DNA from: Arthrobacter sp. NtRootA1
Lineage (GTDB): Bacteria > Actinomycetota > Actinomycetes > Actinomycetales > Micrococcaceae
Direction of reading: 5' to 3'
DNA: 64,000 nt
Assembly: GCF_019976975.1 (NCBI RefSeq)
Contig: NZ_AP024630.1
Location: 4,650,001 to 4,714,000, forward strand
The position numbers were made by a program, and so were the translations under genes. Each line of letters begins with the position of its first letter. Within the stretch, counting starts at the first letter, position 1. This document shows positions 1 through 8,973 of this stretch, in pieces. The notes under the pieces are model-generated. The model saw nothing but the letters and a program-made list of their open reading frames with translations. It had not been told where the DNA came from and made no database searches.

Positions 1-34
1 CGCGGCGGGGATGTAAGCTCCTCTTCGCCTCGAT

Positions 35-73
35 CTCGGGTCTCCTCCAATTGCGTGTTGGAGGAGACCCGAG
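35..73. terminator. Strong stem-loop, probable terminator
   Basis: A perfect 16-bp inverted repeat (CTCGGGTCTCCTCCAA at 35-50, its complement at 58-73) with a 7-nt loop. No gene inside the window clearly ends here except the GNAT remnant to its right, so it probably serves a gene beyond the left edge, or both sides. There is no long T tract, which is common for actinobacterial terminators. Confidence 0.6.
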
Positions 74-134
74 GGCCTAAATGCAATAAGGACGTCGTAA
101 CTCACCGTCCTGGTCCTGAGCCGTCCCGGACTCG

Positions 135-380
135 CTAGCCACGCTCCCATCGCTACGGGGTAGTCGTAGAGACTTTGAGCAGGCCTGAACGTTCCAGAAT
201 CGGGCGGGAGAATTCGGTCGAGTCGCTGTGGATGAGCGTCTTGCCCATGTTGAGCGCGGATTGGGCACGGCGGGCAGTGAGTGCACGGTAGATCGCCCGG
301 CCGCGCCATTCTTCGAGCGTCGCACCGCCCCAGACCCCGGCAAAGCTCGTGCCGGGGACGGGCTCAAGGCGCCCCGCACC
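135..380 (-). pseudogene. GNAT acetyltransferase remnant (C-terminal part)
   Basis: Minus-strand reading from about 380 down gives a peptide with the blocks RLEPVPGTSFAGVWGG, EEWRGRAIYRAL and GKTLIHSDSTEFSRPILERS, which resemble the C-terminal half of GNAT N-acetyltransferases (acetyl-CoA-binding loop, then the last strand). The frame is closed upstream by TAG at 381-383, so the N-terminal half is missing or frameshifted. A TAG at 153-155 sits where relatives usually carry Tyr before Arg-Trp. The frame then reads on as Arg-Trp-Glu-Arg-Gly to another stop at 135-137. No start codon or ribosome-binding site precedes it. The rest of 74-444 shows nothing coding. Confidence 0.6.
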
Positions 381-444
381 CTAGGTAGTCAACCGCTTCG
401 ATGGCTTGCTGCACACCATGCCGCGCGCAACGTCGAATGCGCAG

Positions 445-2331
445 CTAAGCCCCGAAACGGGCGAGGGCCTCGGCGGAGATGCGGGTGCCATCGGGAAACT
501 CGAAGCGGCCTCCGGCATACCTGACCCCGGCATCCGGCGAATGACCTCCCTCACCGGCGAGAATCACGACGGCGGCGTAGTCGCCGTCGTGCGCCGGGCC
601 GGAGGTTCCCACCCAGGGGATGGTCAGTTCAGAACCCATCGGGTGCGCGCCGGGCCGGACGAACGTCCCGGACTCCACCAAAGCAGAGCCGAACCCGGGC
701 ACTTCCCGGACGGAGCTCACCATGGAAGAACCAGCATCCACCGGCCACCCGCCGATCCGCAGTGAAGCTCCGGAGGACCCCGCGCCCTCAATGCGAACCA
801 GCCGCAGCTCAACGGCACCACGCGTTGCGGAAACCACAGTCACAACGGGACCAGGAGTCGCCGTCCCGGAGACGCCGCTGCCGTGATCGGGCCCGGCGGC
901 GGGATCGGGCTCGATCCAATTGGCCGTGAAACGCGAAGCCCCCACCTGCACGCCGTCCACGGAACCCGACCCCAGGTACTCGAACCCCGTCCGATGCGTC
1001 TGCCCACGCTCGGGATCAACAAAGACTACGCCGTTATCCAGAGACTCAGAGGTGAGGTCCGGGAATGTGTGCGTGGAGTAGCCAAGCCGCGCATACAAGG
1101 GCGAGTCGGCCGCGGCAACCCCAACGTTTGCGTGATCCGTCGCGTGGTTCCGGATCCGCACTACCCCGTCTGCCTGGGTCCCATCCATCTGCCAGCCGGG
1201 CGCCGATATCAGCCGTTGTGTGTCGCCAAGCTCAACGGGCAAAGGTGCTTCAACGGACGTCCACACGGCATGGTCCGCCGGCAACGCGAGCCCAAGCATC
1301 CCCTTCGCGGCCCAGTATGGAGAACCGGCACCAGAGTACGCCTGCTTCATTCCAGCGAACTCGTCATGCCAACCGATCGAGAGAAGCCCATCTGAAGTGA
1401 TGGAGCCATGGCGCGCGAAGTAATCTAGCATCCCCGAGGCAGCACGACGAGCCAGGCCCGGGGCCAAACGGGTGTGGCCGGACAGCTCCCCCACCCAGAA
1501 TGGGGCGGCTGCGGCGAACCGATAGATCAAGCTGCGGCCCTGGATGAGAGGAGCCCCGTTGGCACCAACAAGATAGGCAGCGTCGTCGAGGAAATCAGCC
1601 AGCCGATCGCCGTCGACTTTCTTCCTGGCCGCAACCCGCGGATCGTTAGGCGCCATGAGCGCCCACAGCTGCGGGTAGACCTGGAAAGCCCAGCCGACGT
1701 AGTGGTCGTAGGCGCGTTCGTGACCGTCGGCGAACCAACCACCGCCCCGATACAGCGAGTCATGGATGGCGAGGCCAGCGTCGATGTCCTCGTCGGAGTA
1801 GTGTCCGCCAACTGAGGCCAGGAAGGTCTCCACCACAATCTGGAACCACACCCAGTTGATGGGTGGATATTCCTCGCCAATCACCGTCTCGAACCAGGCG
1901 ATGAGCTGCTCCTGCACGCGGTGCGGCAGCTTGTCCCACAGCACGTCGCGGGTCAGCGCCAAGCCAACAGCCAACGACGCCGCCTCCACCTTCGCCTGCC
2001 CCAGCTCACCAGGCGTCGGCCACCGGTCGGGGTTCGCGGGGTTGGTCCCGGCATCGAGACCTTGCGCGTACCAGTCTGCGATCCAGCCCGTGTTCAACGG
2101 GTCACCCGCAATCCGGAACGACGCCAACAGGAACGTCCGGGCAAAGGCCTCCAGCGAATCACTCCGCGGACCGTACCGGCTGTTGGCCCCGGGCAGGTAG
2201 ATATTGGCGTGGTCATCGGTCCCAAAACGCTGTGCGGAGCGGAGTAGATAGTCGGCATACGCGGTCCAGTGGGAACGGGTGAGGCCGGTGTGCGGCGAGA
2301 GGGAAAAGTCCGGCGGCGGCAATACGAGCAT
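445..2331 (-). CDS. DUF2264 domain protein
   Basis: A 628-residue protein beginning with the N-terminal pattern typical of DUF2264 proteins (RSHWTAYADYLL, then RSDSLEAFARTFLLASFRI). The first about 380 residues look like an all-helical barrel as in glycan-active enzymes, followed by a beta-rich C-terminal part. Its biochemical role is not established; members commonly sit beside polysaccharide lyases and unsaturated uronyl hydrolases. The start overlaps the stop of the upstream regulator by one base (TAATG), so it is the third gene of a minus-strand operon with the heparinase-like gene and the regulator. No signal peptide is visible, so a cytoplasmic enzyme acting on imported oligosaccharides is likely. 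Confidence 0.8.
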   Translation of the reverse strand: MLVLPPPDFSLSPHTGLTRSHWTAYADYLLRSAQRFGTDDHANIYLPGANSRYGPRSDSLEAFARTFLLASFRIAGDPLNTGWIADWYAQGLDAGTNPANPDRWPTPGELGQAKVEAASLAVGLALTRDVLWDKLPHRVQEQLIAWFETVIGEEYPPINWVWFQIVVETFLASVGGHYSDEDIDAGLAIHDSLYRGGGWFADGHERAYDHYVGWAFQVYPQLWALMAPNDPRVAARKKVDGDRLADFLDDAAYLVGANGAPLIQGRSLIYRFAAAAPFWVGELSGHTRLAPGLARRAASGMLDYFARHGSITSDGLLSIGWHDEFAGMKQAYSGAGSPYWAAKGMLGLALPADHAVWTSVEAPLPVELGDTQRLISAPGWQMDGTQADGVVRIRNHATDHANVGVAAADSPLYARLGYSTHTFPDLTSESLDNGVVFVDPERGQTHRTGFEYLGSGSVDGVQVGASRFTANWIEPDPAAGPDHGSGVSGTATPGPVVTVVSATRGAVELRLVRIEGAGSSGASLRIGGWPVDAGSSMVSSVREVPGFGSALVESGTFVRPGAHPMGSELTIPWVGTSGPAHDGDYAAVVILAGEGGHSPDAGVRYAGGRFEFPDGTRISAEALARFGA

Positions 2332-3482
2332 TAGAGGGAATCCTCCAGTGCAGCATCGGCGCGCAATCGCGGGGCACCAACGGATGACTCCCGCACAATC
2401 AGCTCTGGATTCAGGTCAATTCGATGCACGGGTCGCATCCTTCCTTCGGACAGGCGGGCAGCCATGAGCTGCACCGCTACCTTGCCGACATAGCTTTTTG
2501 GGGGCCGCACCGCAGAGATGGCAGGCTCAGCCAGGTAGGCCACTTCGTCGTCGTATCCCACAATCGCCATGCTGCCGGGAACGTCCACGCCCCGATCCAC
2601 ACAGTGCTGCACAAAAGCAACCGCTTGAGTGTCCGAGTGGACCAGCATGGCGGTAGTTCCGCTGGACTCGCACAGTTCCAGGACACGATCAAAGTGCTTG
2701 GCCCGATCGCCGTTGTCCAGCTTGGCCGAGTCCTCATGGATGGACTTGTCCAGCGGAATTTTCAGCGCAGCCAGGGCCTGCTTCCAGCCCCGGACCACGT
2801 GCGGACTGGTGGGGCTGGTGGAATCCGTGAGGCAGCCGATCTTCCGGTGGCCTTCCTGCCAGAGATGCCGTACGGCCATCCCGGCGCCGAATGCGTGATC
2901 GGTGGCCACCCATTCGAGCTTGTGGGCAGGGATCTCGGACGGGGCGCGGCGTTCGGCCAGGATCACCGGAATCGGCAGGGCGTTGAGCCACCGGAGCAGT
3001 TCCTTGCCATGCTCCCCACCCATGTCCGGAGCGACAATGAGCCCATCGATGTTTTGGGTGTCAAGCAACGCTTGGACCTGGCGGCGGTTGTCGTCGGCAT
3101 CATAGGCCGAGCCGCGGACCACGATCCTGAGGTTTTGGGCCTCCGCTTCGCCACGCGCGCCACTGATGACCTGCGGCCAGTAGTAGTCCAGCGACGGAAC
3201 CACCATGCCAATCGAGTAACTGTGTGACGACGCCCGCCCCGCCACCACGGAGCGATCCAGGGGACTCGGCAGCGTGGCGCCTCCATGCACCCGGGACACG
3301 AGTCCTTCGTCAGCCAGGATGTTCACATCGCGGCGGATAGTCAGCTCGCTGACGCCCAATTTCGCGGCTATGTCCCTGACTGTGATGGCTCCATGCGCAC
3401 GCAATTCGTCCATCAGCCGTTCACGACGTTGCAAGGAGAACAGCGATTTGCCGCCCGCTTCCGGGGTCTGTTCGGAACTCAT
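2331..3482 (-). CDS. Chimeric DeoR-type HTH / LacI-type sensor regulator
   Basis: A 383-residue transcription factor. Residues about 18-75 form a DeoR-type winged helix (RRERLMDELRAHGAITVRD, then LGVSELTIRRDVNILADEG and HGGATLP). Residues about 90-370 are a periplasmic-binding-protein-like sugar sensor of the LacI/GalR class (SYSIGMVVPSLDYYWPQVIS, DGLIVAPDM, GYDDEVAYLAEPAISAVRPP). So it combines the DNA-binding domain of one family with the effector domain of another. It overlaps the heparinase gene by ATGA and is co-transcribed with it. It most likely binds the palindromes in the divergent 5420-5584 region and responds to a sugar or uronate released by the locus. Confidence 0.85.
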   Translation of the reverse strand: MSSEQTPEAGGKSLFSLQRRERLMDELRAHGAITVRDIAAKLGVSELTIRRDVNILADEGLVSRVHGGATLPSPLDRSVVAGRASSHSYSIGMVVPSLDYYWPQVISGARGEAEAQNLRIVVRGSAYDADDNRRQVQALLDTQNIDGLIVAPDMGGEHGKELLRWLNALPIPVILAERRAPSEIPAHKLEWVATDHAFGAGMAVRHLWQEGHRKIGCLTDSTSPTSPHVVRGWKQALAALKIPLDKSIHEDSAKLDNGDRAKHFDRVLELCESSGTTAMLVHSDTQAVAFVQHCVDRGVDVPGSMAIVGYDDEVAYLAEPAISAVRPPKSYVGKVAVQLMAARLSEGRMRPVHRIDLNPELIVRESSVGAPRLRADAALEDSL

Positions 3483-5419
3483 GAATTTTCCTCCAGGGTG
3501 AGCGTAAACACGCCTGCAGCGTGGTTTTCATAGGGCATTCGGAAACGCAGCCGGGTAAGTTTTTCGCCCCAGATGTCGCTGAGGAGCGGATCGTCCAGGT
3601 GCCATTCGTCCACCAGCACGACGGCGGTGGCCGGCTTCCAGCGCAAGTGCAGTCCTTTGGTGCTGCTGACTGTGGGAATCCCGACGGGGGTGACAGTCGC
3701 CGTCGCATCGTCACCGACGCGGACGGTGCCGGCGAGAAGGTAGGTGATGTCGACGTCGTGCGTTCCTTCAGGCGGGGGCGACGGAAGGTTCCAGCGGTCA
3801 TCAATGACTACAGATCCCGTCTTGTGGTTCAGGAGCGAAGTGCGGATCCATTGCTCGGGGTGGTCCAGTCCGTACGCAGTACCGAGGCCGAGCGCAAGGG
3901 TAGGTTCCTCGGATGTGGGCGCCTGAAGGACTGTAGCCGCGAACTCCTGGCCGGTCCCCTGTTCCAAACCAAACGGTGCGGGGACGCTGTGCCACCCGCT
4001 CTGCATGGCCCGAATGCCGTAGCGATCGGGGCCGAACGTCTTGGCCGTGTAGGTGGGCTGGCCGGCGTCCACCAGCAGCGGGATGCCATCCACTGCCACC
4101 ACAACCGAGCCGACGTCCCGGTGGTTGTGGTGCTCGCCGTTGTGTCCACCTTTAGCCGCAAGGGTGAGCCCCTCTGTAGACCCGGGAGTTTGCCGGGCCA
4201 CCATGATCTGGACCGACGGCAGCCACGTCCCCCAACTAAGTCGCAGTTGTGCGCGTTTTGAGGGCTCTAAACGCGCTGTGCTGCTACTTAGTTGGGCGAG
4301 GACGCGGCCCAGTCCGGATGCGGCGTTGGGTTCGGGCGCGGCATCCATGAAGGTTGCGGCGAAGGCGGCAGCGTCGGAGTCCCCGAGACGGACGGCCCAG
4401 CGGTGGAGCATGTCCCAGGGGAGTCCCTGTTGGGCGCGGGCTGGTCCGTCGGCGACGTTGAGGAACCAGCTGCCACCGAGGTGCATGCGGTGCGGGAACG
4501 CCACCAGTTCGCGGATAATGGGAAGATCCGGGTTGAGAACGCCTGCCGTAGCCTCCTCCAACAGCGCAAGCCCTTCCAGTGCGCGGCCCGCCCCATTCCA
4601 CCAGTACGCAAAGCCTTCGTCGATCGCGCCGTCCGCCGGAACGGAAGCGAGGAAGCGGTCCAATCCCTCGATGCAGCGGCCCACGGCCTGCGCCTGCAAC
4701 TGAGCATCTTCCACCAGCAACAGCGCGGCCACGATGATGTTCGAGTGGATCCACGGATTCCAGTTGTGCACGTCCCCATTGAGGCCTAGCCAATGCCAGT
4801 CAAGCCGGTCCAGGAACGGCCGGATCACGCGCTCGTGTGTCTCGAATCGGATGCGTTTCCGCAGGCCCGGGGCCCGCTCATCCAGTGCATCGCCGAGCAC
4901 CAGATCCAACCACGCAAGCTGGGCAACAACCTCGCCTGCACCCAGGTCCAAGTACGGACGGGTGGGGTCTGGGACCACGTCGCCGGTACGGGTAAACACG
5001 TCGTCGTGCGCCGCCCAGCTCCACGAGCTTTGCTCGCACAGCAGGTACGCGCCATCGATCACTTCATCAAGCCAGTCAGGCTCTTGGGAGACAGCGGCCA
5101 TCACGACGGCGCGGGTCAGCCGCTGCTGCCTTCGCGCCACGAGTCCCTCATAAGCCGTGCGATTTCCGTTGCGGAAGTAGCGGGCGTAATGCGAAACGAG
5201 CGGTTGGGGCCAAGCCGTGCCCTTCTCCTCGACAGCTTCCGTGGCCAGCTGCCCAAGTGACGCCAACTTCAAGTGCTGCCACCCGGCGTCGGACGCTGGA
5301 CGAACCGTCAGGCGCTCCCGGGCGCCGCGTAGGATTCGGGCCAAAGATGGGGCGTCGGTCTTGCCGGACCATTCGGCGAGCAGAGGTGGCGCTACGACGG
5401 CAGCGTTGCCGGTTGCCAT
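3479..5419 (-). CDS. Heparinase II/III family protein
   Basis: A 646-residue protein with the two-part layout of heparinase II/III and alginate-lyase-like enzymes: a helical toroid in the first about 370 residues (including HNWNPWIHSNIIVAALL) and a beta-sandwich C-terminal half with GGHNGEHHNHRDVGSVVVAVDG, whose His residues match the conserved block of this family. It probably cleaves or processes uronic-acid oligosaccharides by beta-elimination; the substrate is not deducible. No secretion signal is seen. About 22 residues in the linker between the two domains (LAQLSSSTARLEPSKRAQ and following) are encoded by a 66-bp palindromic repeat. First gene of the minus-strand operon. Confidence 0.8.
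   Translation of the reverse strand: MATGNAAVVAPPLLAEWSGKTDAPSLARILRGARERLTVRPASDAGWQHLKLASLGQLATEAVEEKGTAWPQPLVSHYARYFRNGNRTAYEGLVARRQQRLTRAVVMAAVSQEPDWLDEVIDGAYLLCEQSSWSWAAHDDVFTRTGDVVPDPTRPYLDLGAGEVVAQLAWLDLVLGDALDERAPGLRKRIRFETHERVIRPFLDRLDWHWLGLNGDVHNWNPWIHSNIIVAALLLVEDAQLQAQAVGRCIEGLDRFLASVPADGAIDEGFAYWWNGAGRALEGLALLEEATAGVLNPDLPIIRELVAFPHRMHLGGSWFLNVADGPARAQQGLPWDMLHRWAVRLGDSDAAAFAATFMDAAPEPNAASGLGRVLAQLSSSTARLEPSKRAQLRLSWGTWLPSVQIMVARQTPGSTEGLTLAAKGGHNGEHHNHRDVGSVVVAVDGIPLLVDAGQPTYTAKTFGPDRYGIRAMQSGWHSVPAPFGLEQGTGQEFAATVLQAPTSEEPTLALGLGTAYGLDHPEQWIRTSLLNHKTGSVVIDDRWNLPSPPPEGTHDVDITYLLAGTVRVGDDATATVTPVGIPTVSSTKGLHLRWKPATAVVLVDEWHLDDPLLSDIWGEKLTRLRFRMPYENHAAGVFTLTLEENS
4231..4296. repeat. 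66-bp palindromic element, family 1 copy A (inside a gene)
   Basis: Starts CCCAACTAAG and ends CTTAGTTGGG, with 31-base arms around a 4-base loop; 25 of 31 arm positions pair. Same length and layout as copies at 35384-35449 and 45746-45811. It lies inside the heparinase-like gene, is 22 codons long and stays open in the gene's frame; another minus-strand frame would meet TAA at once. Confidence 0.85.
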
Positions 5420-5479
5420 AGGGATTCTTCTCTCATTTGTTCGAGTCTGAATGTTTTAGATCAATCTCGATTGAGTTGA

Positions 5480-5497
5480 ATGAACTGTCTTGTTCAT
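5480..5497. promoter_or_regulatory. Candidate operator in divergent promoter region
   Basis: ATGAAC-N6-GTTCAT, a perfect inverted repeat, in the 165-bp region (5420-5584) between the divergent heparinase-like and hydroxyacid-dehydrogenase operons. A second near-palindrome, TCAATC-N2-GATTGA, lies at 5461-5474, and TGTG-N6-CACA at 5519-5532. The DeoR/LacI chimera encoded in the operon is the obvious candidate ligand-responsive binder. Assignment to a particular site is inference. Confidence 0.45.
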
Positions 5498-5584
5498 GAG
5501 TATGTACTGATTATTAGATGTGATGCAACACATAAATGTCCGGTCGAACAGGCCGGCTGAAATTCCGAAGGGAGGATCCCCTCA

Positions 5585-6598
5585 ATGTCGCTCAAGCCCC
5601 AGGCACTGCTGGTCATGAATAGCGGAACCTTTGCTGACCAGTTCGATTCAGCGCGACTGGAGCGGCTGGCGGGACTCGTCGATCTTGGTGAAAATCCCTG
5701 GACCGATTCCCTTGACGCACCCGGGCTCGCAGGGCGGTTGGAGGAGGTGGAGATCCTTCTCACCAGCTGGGGCGTTCCGCGCCTGAACGCTGAGCGTTTG
5801 GAACTCATGCCTAAACTTCGGGCTGTTTTCCACTGTGCAGGAACCGTCAGAAGCTTTGTCAGCGACGAACTGTGGGACCGCGGAATCACCGTCACCAACG
5901 GGGCCGATGCCAATGCGATCCCGGTGGCCGAATTCACGTTTGCCTCGATCGTCCTGGCAGGTAAGAAGGCTCACGTCCTGGCCAACGATGCCCGCACCTT
6001 CCGCGAGGACTGGAGCTACATCACCGGCCGCGGTGAAGTGGGCAACATCGGCCGTGTGGTGGGTGTCATTGGCTTTTCACGAATCGGACGCCGGGTGGTG
6101 CAACTGGTCCAGCAACTCCAGGGTGTCACCTGCCTTGTCAGTGATCCGTACGCCGATCCCCGCGAGGTAGCTGCGGCCGGCGGCAGGTTAGTACACCTTG
6201 ACGAGCTCCTGCCAGTGTCCGACGTCGTCAGTATCCACGCGCCCGCGCTGCCGGAAACGCGGAACATGATCAGCACGGCAGAACTGCAGTCCATGAAAGA
6301 CCACGCGACGCTCATCAACACCGCACGTGGCTCACTGGTGGACACCGCAGCGCTGGAAAAAGAGTGTGCCACTGGAAGAATCACTGCCCTCCTGGACGTC
6401 ACAGAGCCAGAACCGCTCCCGGCGGACTCACGACTGTATGACCTCCCCAACGTGATCATCACACCCCACATTGCTGGCTCCCTCGGGACCGAAACCAGAC
6501 GGATGTCCGATGCCGCGTTGGACGACCTTGAACGATATCTCGCCGGCAAGGACCTCCTCGCCCAAGTAGTACATGACGACCTTGGCCTCAGCGCCTAG
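5585..6598 (+). CDS. D-2-hydroxyacid dehydrogenase family protein
   Basis: A 337-residue NAD(P)-dependent D-isomer-specific 2-hydroxyacid dehydrogenase. The nucleotide-binding domain holds VVGVIGFSRIGRRVVQL; the middle Gly of the usual GxGxxG is Ser here. The catalytic region includes LINTARGSLVD and a C-terminal PHIAGS carrying the active-site His. A ribosome-binding site GGGAGG precedes the ATG. As first gene of a plus-strand operon with a sugar ABC transporter, it most likely reduces or oxidises a sugar-acid intermediate. A true phosphoglycerate dehydrogenase is unlikely, because there is no C-terminal ACT domain and the context is catabolic. Confidence 0.85.
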   Translation: MSLKPQALLVMNSGTFADQFDSARLERLAGLVDLGENPWTDSLDAPGLAGRLEEVEILLTSWGVPRLNAERLELMPKLRAVFHCAGTVRSFVSDELWDRGITVTNGADANAIPVAEFTFASIVLAGKKAHVLANDARTFREDWSYITGRGEVGNIGRVVGVIGFSRIGRRVVQLVQQLQGVTCLVSDPYADPREVAAAGGRLVHLDELLPVSDVVSIHAPALPETRNMISTAELQSMKDHATLINTARGSLVDTAALEKECATGRITALLDVTEPEPLPADSRLYDLPNVIITPHIAGSLGTETRRMSDAALDDLERYLAGKDLLAQVVHDDLGLSA

Positions 6599-6659
6599 GC
6601 CCTCCCACCCCGGAGCCGCAGCTGCGGCAGACCTAAACACCCCACTAAGGAGAAACGCA

Positions 6660-7943
6660 ATGAAGCGCACAACCCTCGCCGCAATCGCCCTGGCGGTGAC
6701 AGCAGGGCTCGGACTCACCGGCTGTGCCGGCGCCGCTGGTCCTGCTGAACCCAAGGCGGCCGAAGGCAAGACCCGCCTTACCGTCTCCGTCTGGAACTAC
6801 GAGGGCACCCCGGAGTTCAAGGCACTGTTTGATGGCTACGAGGCCGCCAACCCCAACGTGGACATTGAACCCGTAGACATCCTGGCTGACGATTACCCCC
6901 AGAAGGTCACCACCATGCTGGCCGGGGGCGACACCACTGACGTCCTCACCATGAAGAACGTCATCGACTACTCCCGCTACGCCAACAACGGCCAACTGCA
7001 GGAAATCAACGGTGTGGTGGACAAGGTTGGCAAGGACAAACTGGCTGGCCTGGACGCATTCGACATGGACGGCAAATACTTCGCCGCCCCCTACCGCCAG
7101 GACTTCTGGCTCCTGTACTACAACAAAGACCTCTTCAAGGCTGCGGGTGTCGATGACCCGAAGGACCTGACGTGGGACCAGTACACGGCATTGGCCAAGA
7201 AGCTCACCACAACCGGCGCTGACGGCAAGAAGGTGTATGGAACCTACCACCACATCTGGCGTTCCGTGGTGGAAGCGATCTCCGCAGCGCAGAACGGCAA
7301 GGACCAGACCAGCGGCGACTACGGCTACTTCGAAGATCAGTACAACACCGCCCTGGACCTGCAGAAGTCCGGCGCCACCTTGGACTACGGCACAGCCAAG
7401 AGCCAGAAGACCAGCTACCGCACCATGTTCGAAACGGGCCAGACAGCCATGATGCCCATGGGCACCTGGTACATCGCCGGCATCCTCCAGGCCAAGAAGG
7501 ACGGCAAGACCAACGTCAACTGGGGCTTGGCTCCCATGCCGCAAAAGAACGACGACGGCAAGGTCACCACATTCGGCTCCCCCACAGCCTTCGCTGTGAA
7601 CAAGAACGCTGTACATTCCGATGAAGCCAAGAAGTTCATTGAATGGGCAGCCGGCGAAGAGGGCGCCAAGGCCATCTCCAAGATCGGCGTAGTCCCTGCC
7701 CTGCAGGACGACGCTGTCAAGGACGCCTACTTCAAACTCGACGGCATGCCCACGGACGATCTCTCCAAGAAGGCTTTCACCCCGGACGCCACTGCTCTGG
7801 AAATGCCCGTCAGCGACAAATCCGCCGCAACGGACAAGGTCCTCAACCAGGAGCACGACCTGATCATGGTCGGCGAAAAGTCTGTGACAGATGGCATCGC
7901 TGAGATGGGCAAGCGCGTCAAAAGCGAAGTCCTCGGTCAATAG
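6660..7943 (+). CDS. Sugar ABC transporter substrate-binding lipoprotein
   Basis: A 427-residue family 1 extracellular solute-binding protein. It starts with a lipoprotein signal peptide (positively charged MKRTT, hydrophobic stretch, lipobox LTGC, Cys at about residue 22), so the mature protein is tethered to the outer face of the membrane. The start at 6660 was chosen because AAGGAG precedes it and the signal peptide begins there; an upstream in-frame start at 6573 would overlap the previous gene. It should capture an oligosaccharide for the two permeases downstream. No ATPase gene is in the locus, so a shared MsiK-type ATPase encoded elsewhere is likely. Confidence 0.92.
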   Translation: MKRTTLAAIALAVTAGLGLTGCAGAAGPAEPKAAEGKTRLTVSVWNYEGTPEFKALFDGYEAANPNVDIEPVDILADDYPQKVTTMLAGGDTTDVLTMKNVIDYSRYANNGQLQEINGVVDKVGKDKLAGLDAFDMDGKYFAAPYRQDFWLLYYNKDLFKAAGVDDPKDLTWDQYTALAKKLTTTGADGKKVYGTYHHIWRSVVEAISAAQNGKDQTSGDYGYFEDQYNTALDLQKSGATLDYGTAKSQKTSYRTMFETGQTAMMPMGTWYIAGILQAKKDGKTNVNWGLAPMPQKNDDGKVTTFGSPTAFAVNKNAVHSDEAKKFIEWAAGEEGAKAISKIGVVPALQDDAVKDAYFKLDGMPTDDLSKKAFTPDATALEMPVSDKSAATDKVLNQEHDLIMVGEKSVTDGIAEMGKRVKSEVLGQ

Positions 7944-7954
7944 CCTCCCGGGTT

Positions 7955-7982
7955 CCGGTACCGCCCCATTACGCGGTACCGG
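7955..7982 (+). terminator. Intercistronic stem-loop after the binding-protein gene
   Basis: CCGGTACCGC (7955-7964) pairs perfectly with GCGGTACCGG (7973-7982) around an 8-nt loop. It lies in the 103-bp gap between the binding-protein gene and the first permease gene. Such hairpins often attenuate or stabilise transcripts so that the binding protein is made in excess over the membrane subunits. Confidence 0.6.
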
Positions 7983-8046
7983 GACCGGACCCTGAACTCT
8001 CCTGATCCTGAAATGGAGGAACGCTTCCGCCCCGGGAGCGGTCATC

Positions 8047-8973
8047 ATGACTACAGAAACAATCACCCAGGTGCCTGCCCCCGTGCACAGCCGCGGCAAC
8101 AGGAAGCAAGCAAGGCGGAATACGCTGATCGGCTGGACGTTCATCCTTCCGAACTTCCTTGGATTCCTGGCCTTCACCCTCATTCCCGTTGTGGCGGCTT
8201 TTGCCCTCTCCTTCATGGAATGGACCTCGTTCAGCGCCCCCAAATGGGTTGGCCTGGCCAACTTCCAGCGCATGTTCGCCAGCGACTCCTTCTGGATCGC
8301 CTTGCGCAACACAGTGGTCTATGCTCTTGGCCACGTCCCGCTCACCATGGCGCTCGCCCTCATTCTGGCGATGCTGTTGAACCGAAAGCTCAAAGGCATC
8401 GGCTTCTTCCGGGTGGCGATCTTCTTCCCGTACATCACCTCCCTGGTGGCTGTCGCGGTCGTCTGGAACATGCTCTTCAGCCCGGACAGCGGACCCATCA
8501 ACCAGTTCCTCCACTCGATTGGCATCGCCAACGCGCCCGGTTGGACCTCCAGCTCCGACTGGGCACTGCCGGCAGTGATTATCACCAGCGTGTGGCGCGA
8601 CATGGGCTATTACATGGTGCTGTACCTGGCCGGCCTGCAAGCCATCCCTACCGAGCTGTACGAAGCAGCCGAAGTTGACGGCGCCAGCGCCTGGCAGCGC
8701 TTCTGGAACGTCACCATTCCGTCCTTGCGCCCCACCACCTTCTTTGTGGTGGTCATGCTGACCGTCTCCAGCTTCAAGGTGTTCGACCTGATCGTGGTCA
8801 TGACCGGTGGTGGTCCCGGACGGTCCACTACCGTGCTGTCCCAGCTCATCTACCAGGAAGGCATCGGCGAAGGAAAGTTCGGCTACTCCTCGGCCATCTC
8901 GCTGGTCCTGTTCATCATCGTGTTGACGGTCACCGTCCTGCAATTCAAGATCCAACAGCGGAGGGAACGCTGA
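8047..8973 (+). CDS. Sugar ABC transporter permease, MalF/UgpA type
   Basis: A 308-residue inner-membrane subunit with about six membrane segments, starting after a short cytoplasmic tail (RKQARRNTLIGWTFILPN). The EAA loop that contacts the ATPase is visible as LYEAAEVDGASAWQRFWNVT. It pairs with the next permease to form the translocation channel. The stop overlaps the start of the next gene by one base, and a GGAGGGAA site precedes that start, indicating translational coupling. Confidence 0.93.
   Translation: MTTETITQVPAPVHSRGNRKQARRNTLIGWTFILPNFLGFLAFTLIPVVAAFALSFMEWTSFSAPKWVGLANFQRMFASDSFWIALRNTVVYALGHVPLTMALALILAMLLNRKLKGIGFFRVAIFFPYITSLVAVAVVWNMLFSPDSGPINQFLHSIGIANAPGWTSSSDWALPAVIITSVWRDMGYYMVLYLAGLQAIPTELYEAAEVDGASAWQRFWNVTIPSLRPTTFFVVVMLTVSSFKVFDLIVVMTGGGPGRSTTVLSQLIYQEGIGEGKFGYSSAISLVLFIIVLTVTVLQFKIQQRRER

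Noticed and set aside
77..379. Minus-strand open frame in the GNAT remnant region
   Set aside because: It is in a different frame from the GNAT similarity and shows no family match.
6645..8312. Minus-strand open frame of 555 codons opposite the binding protein
   Set aside because: Overlaps a clearly identified gene and has no recognisable domain.
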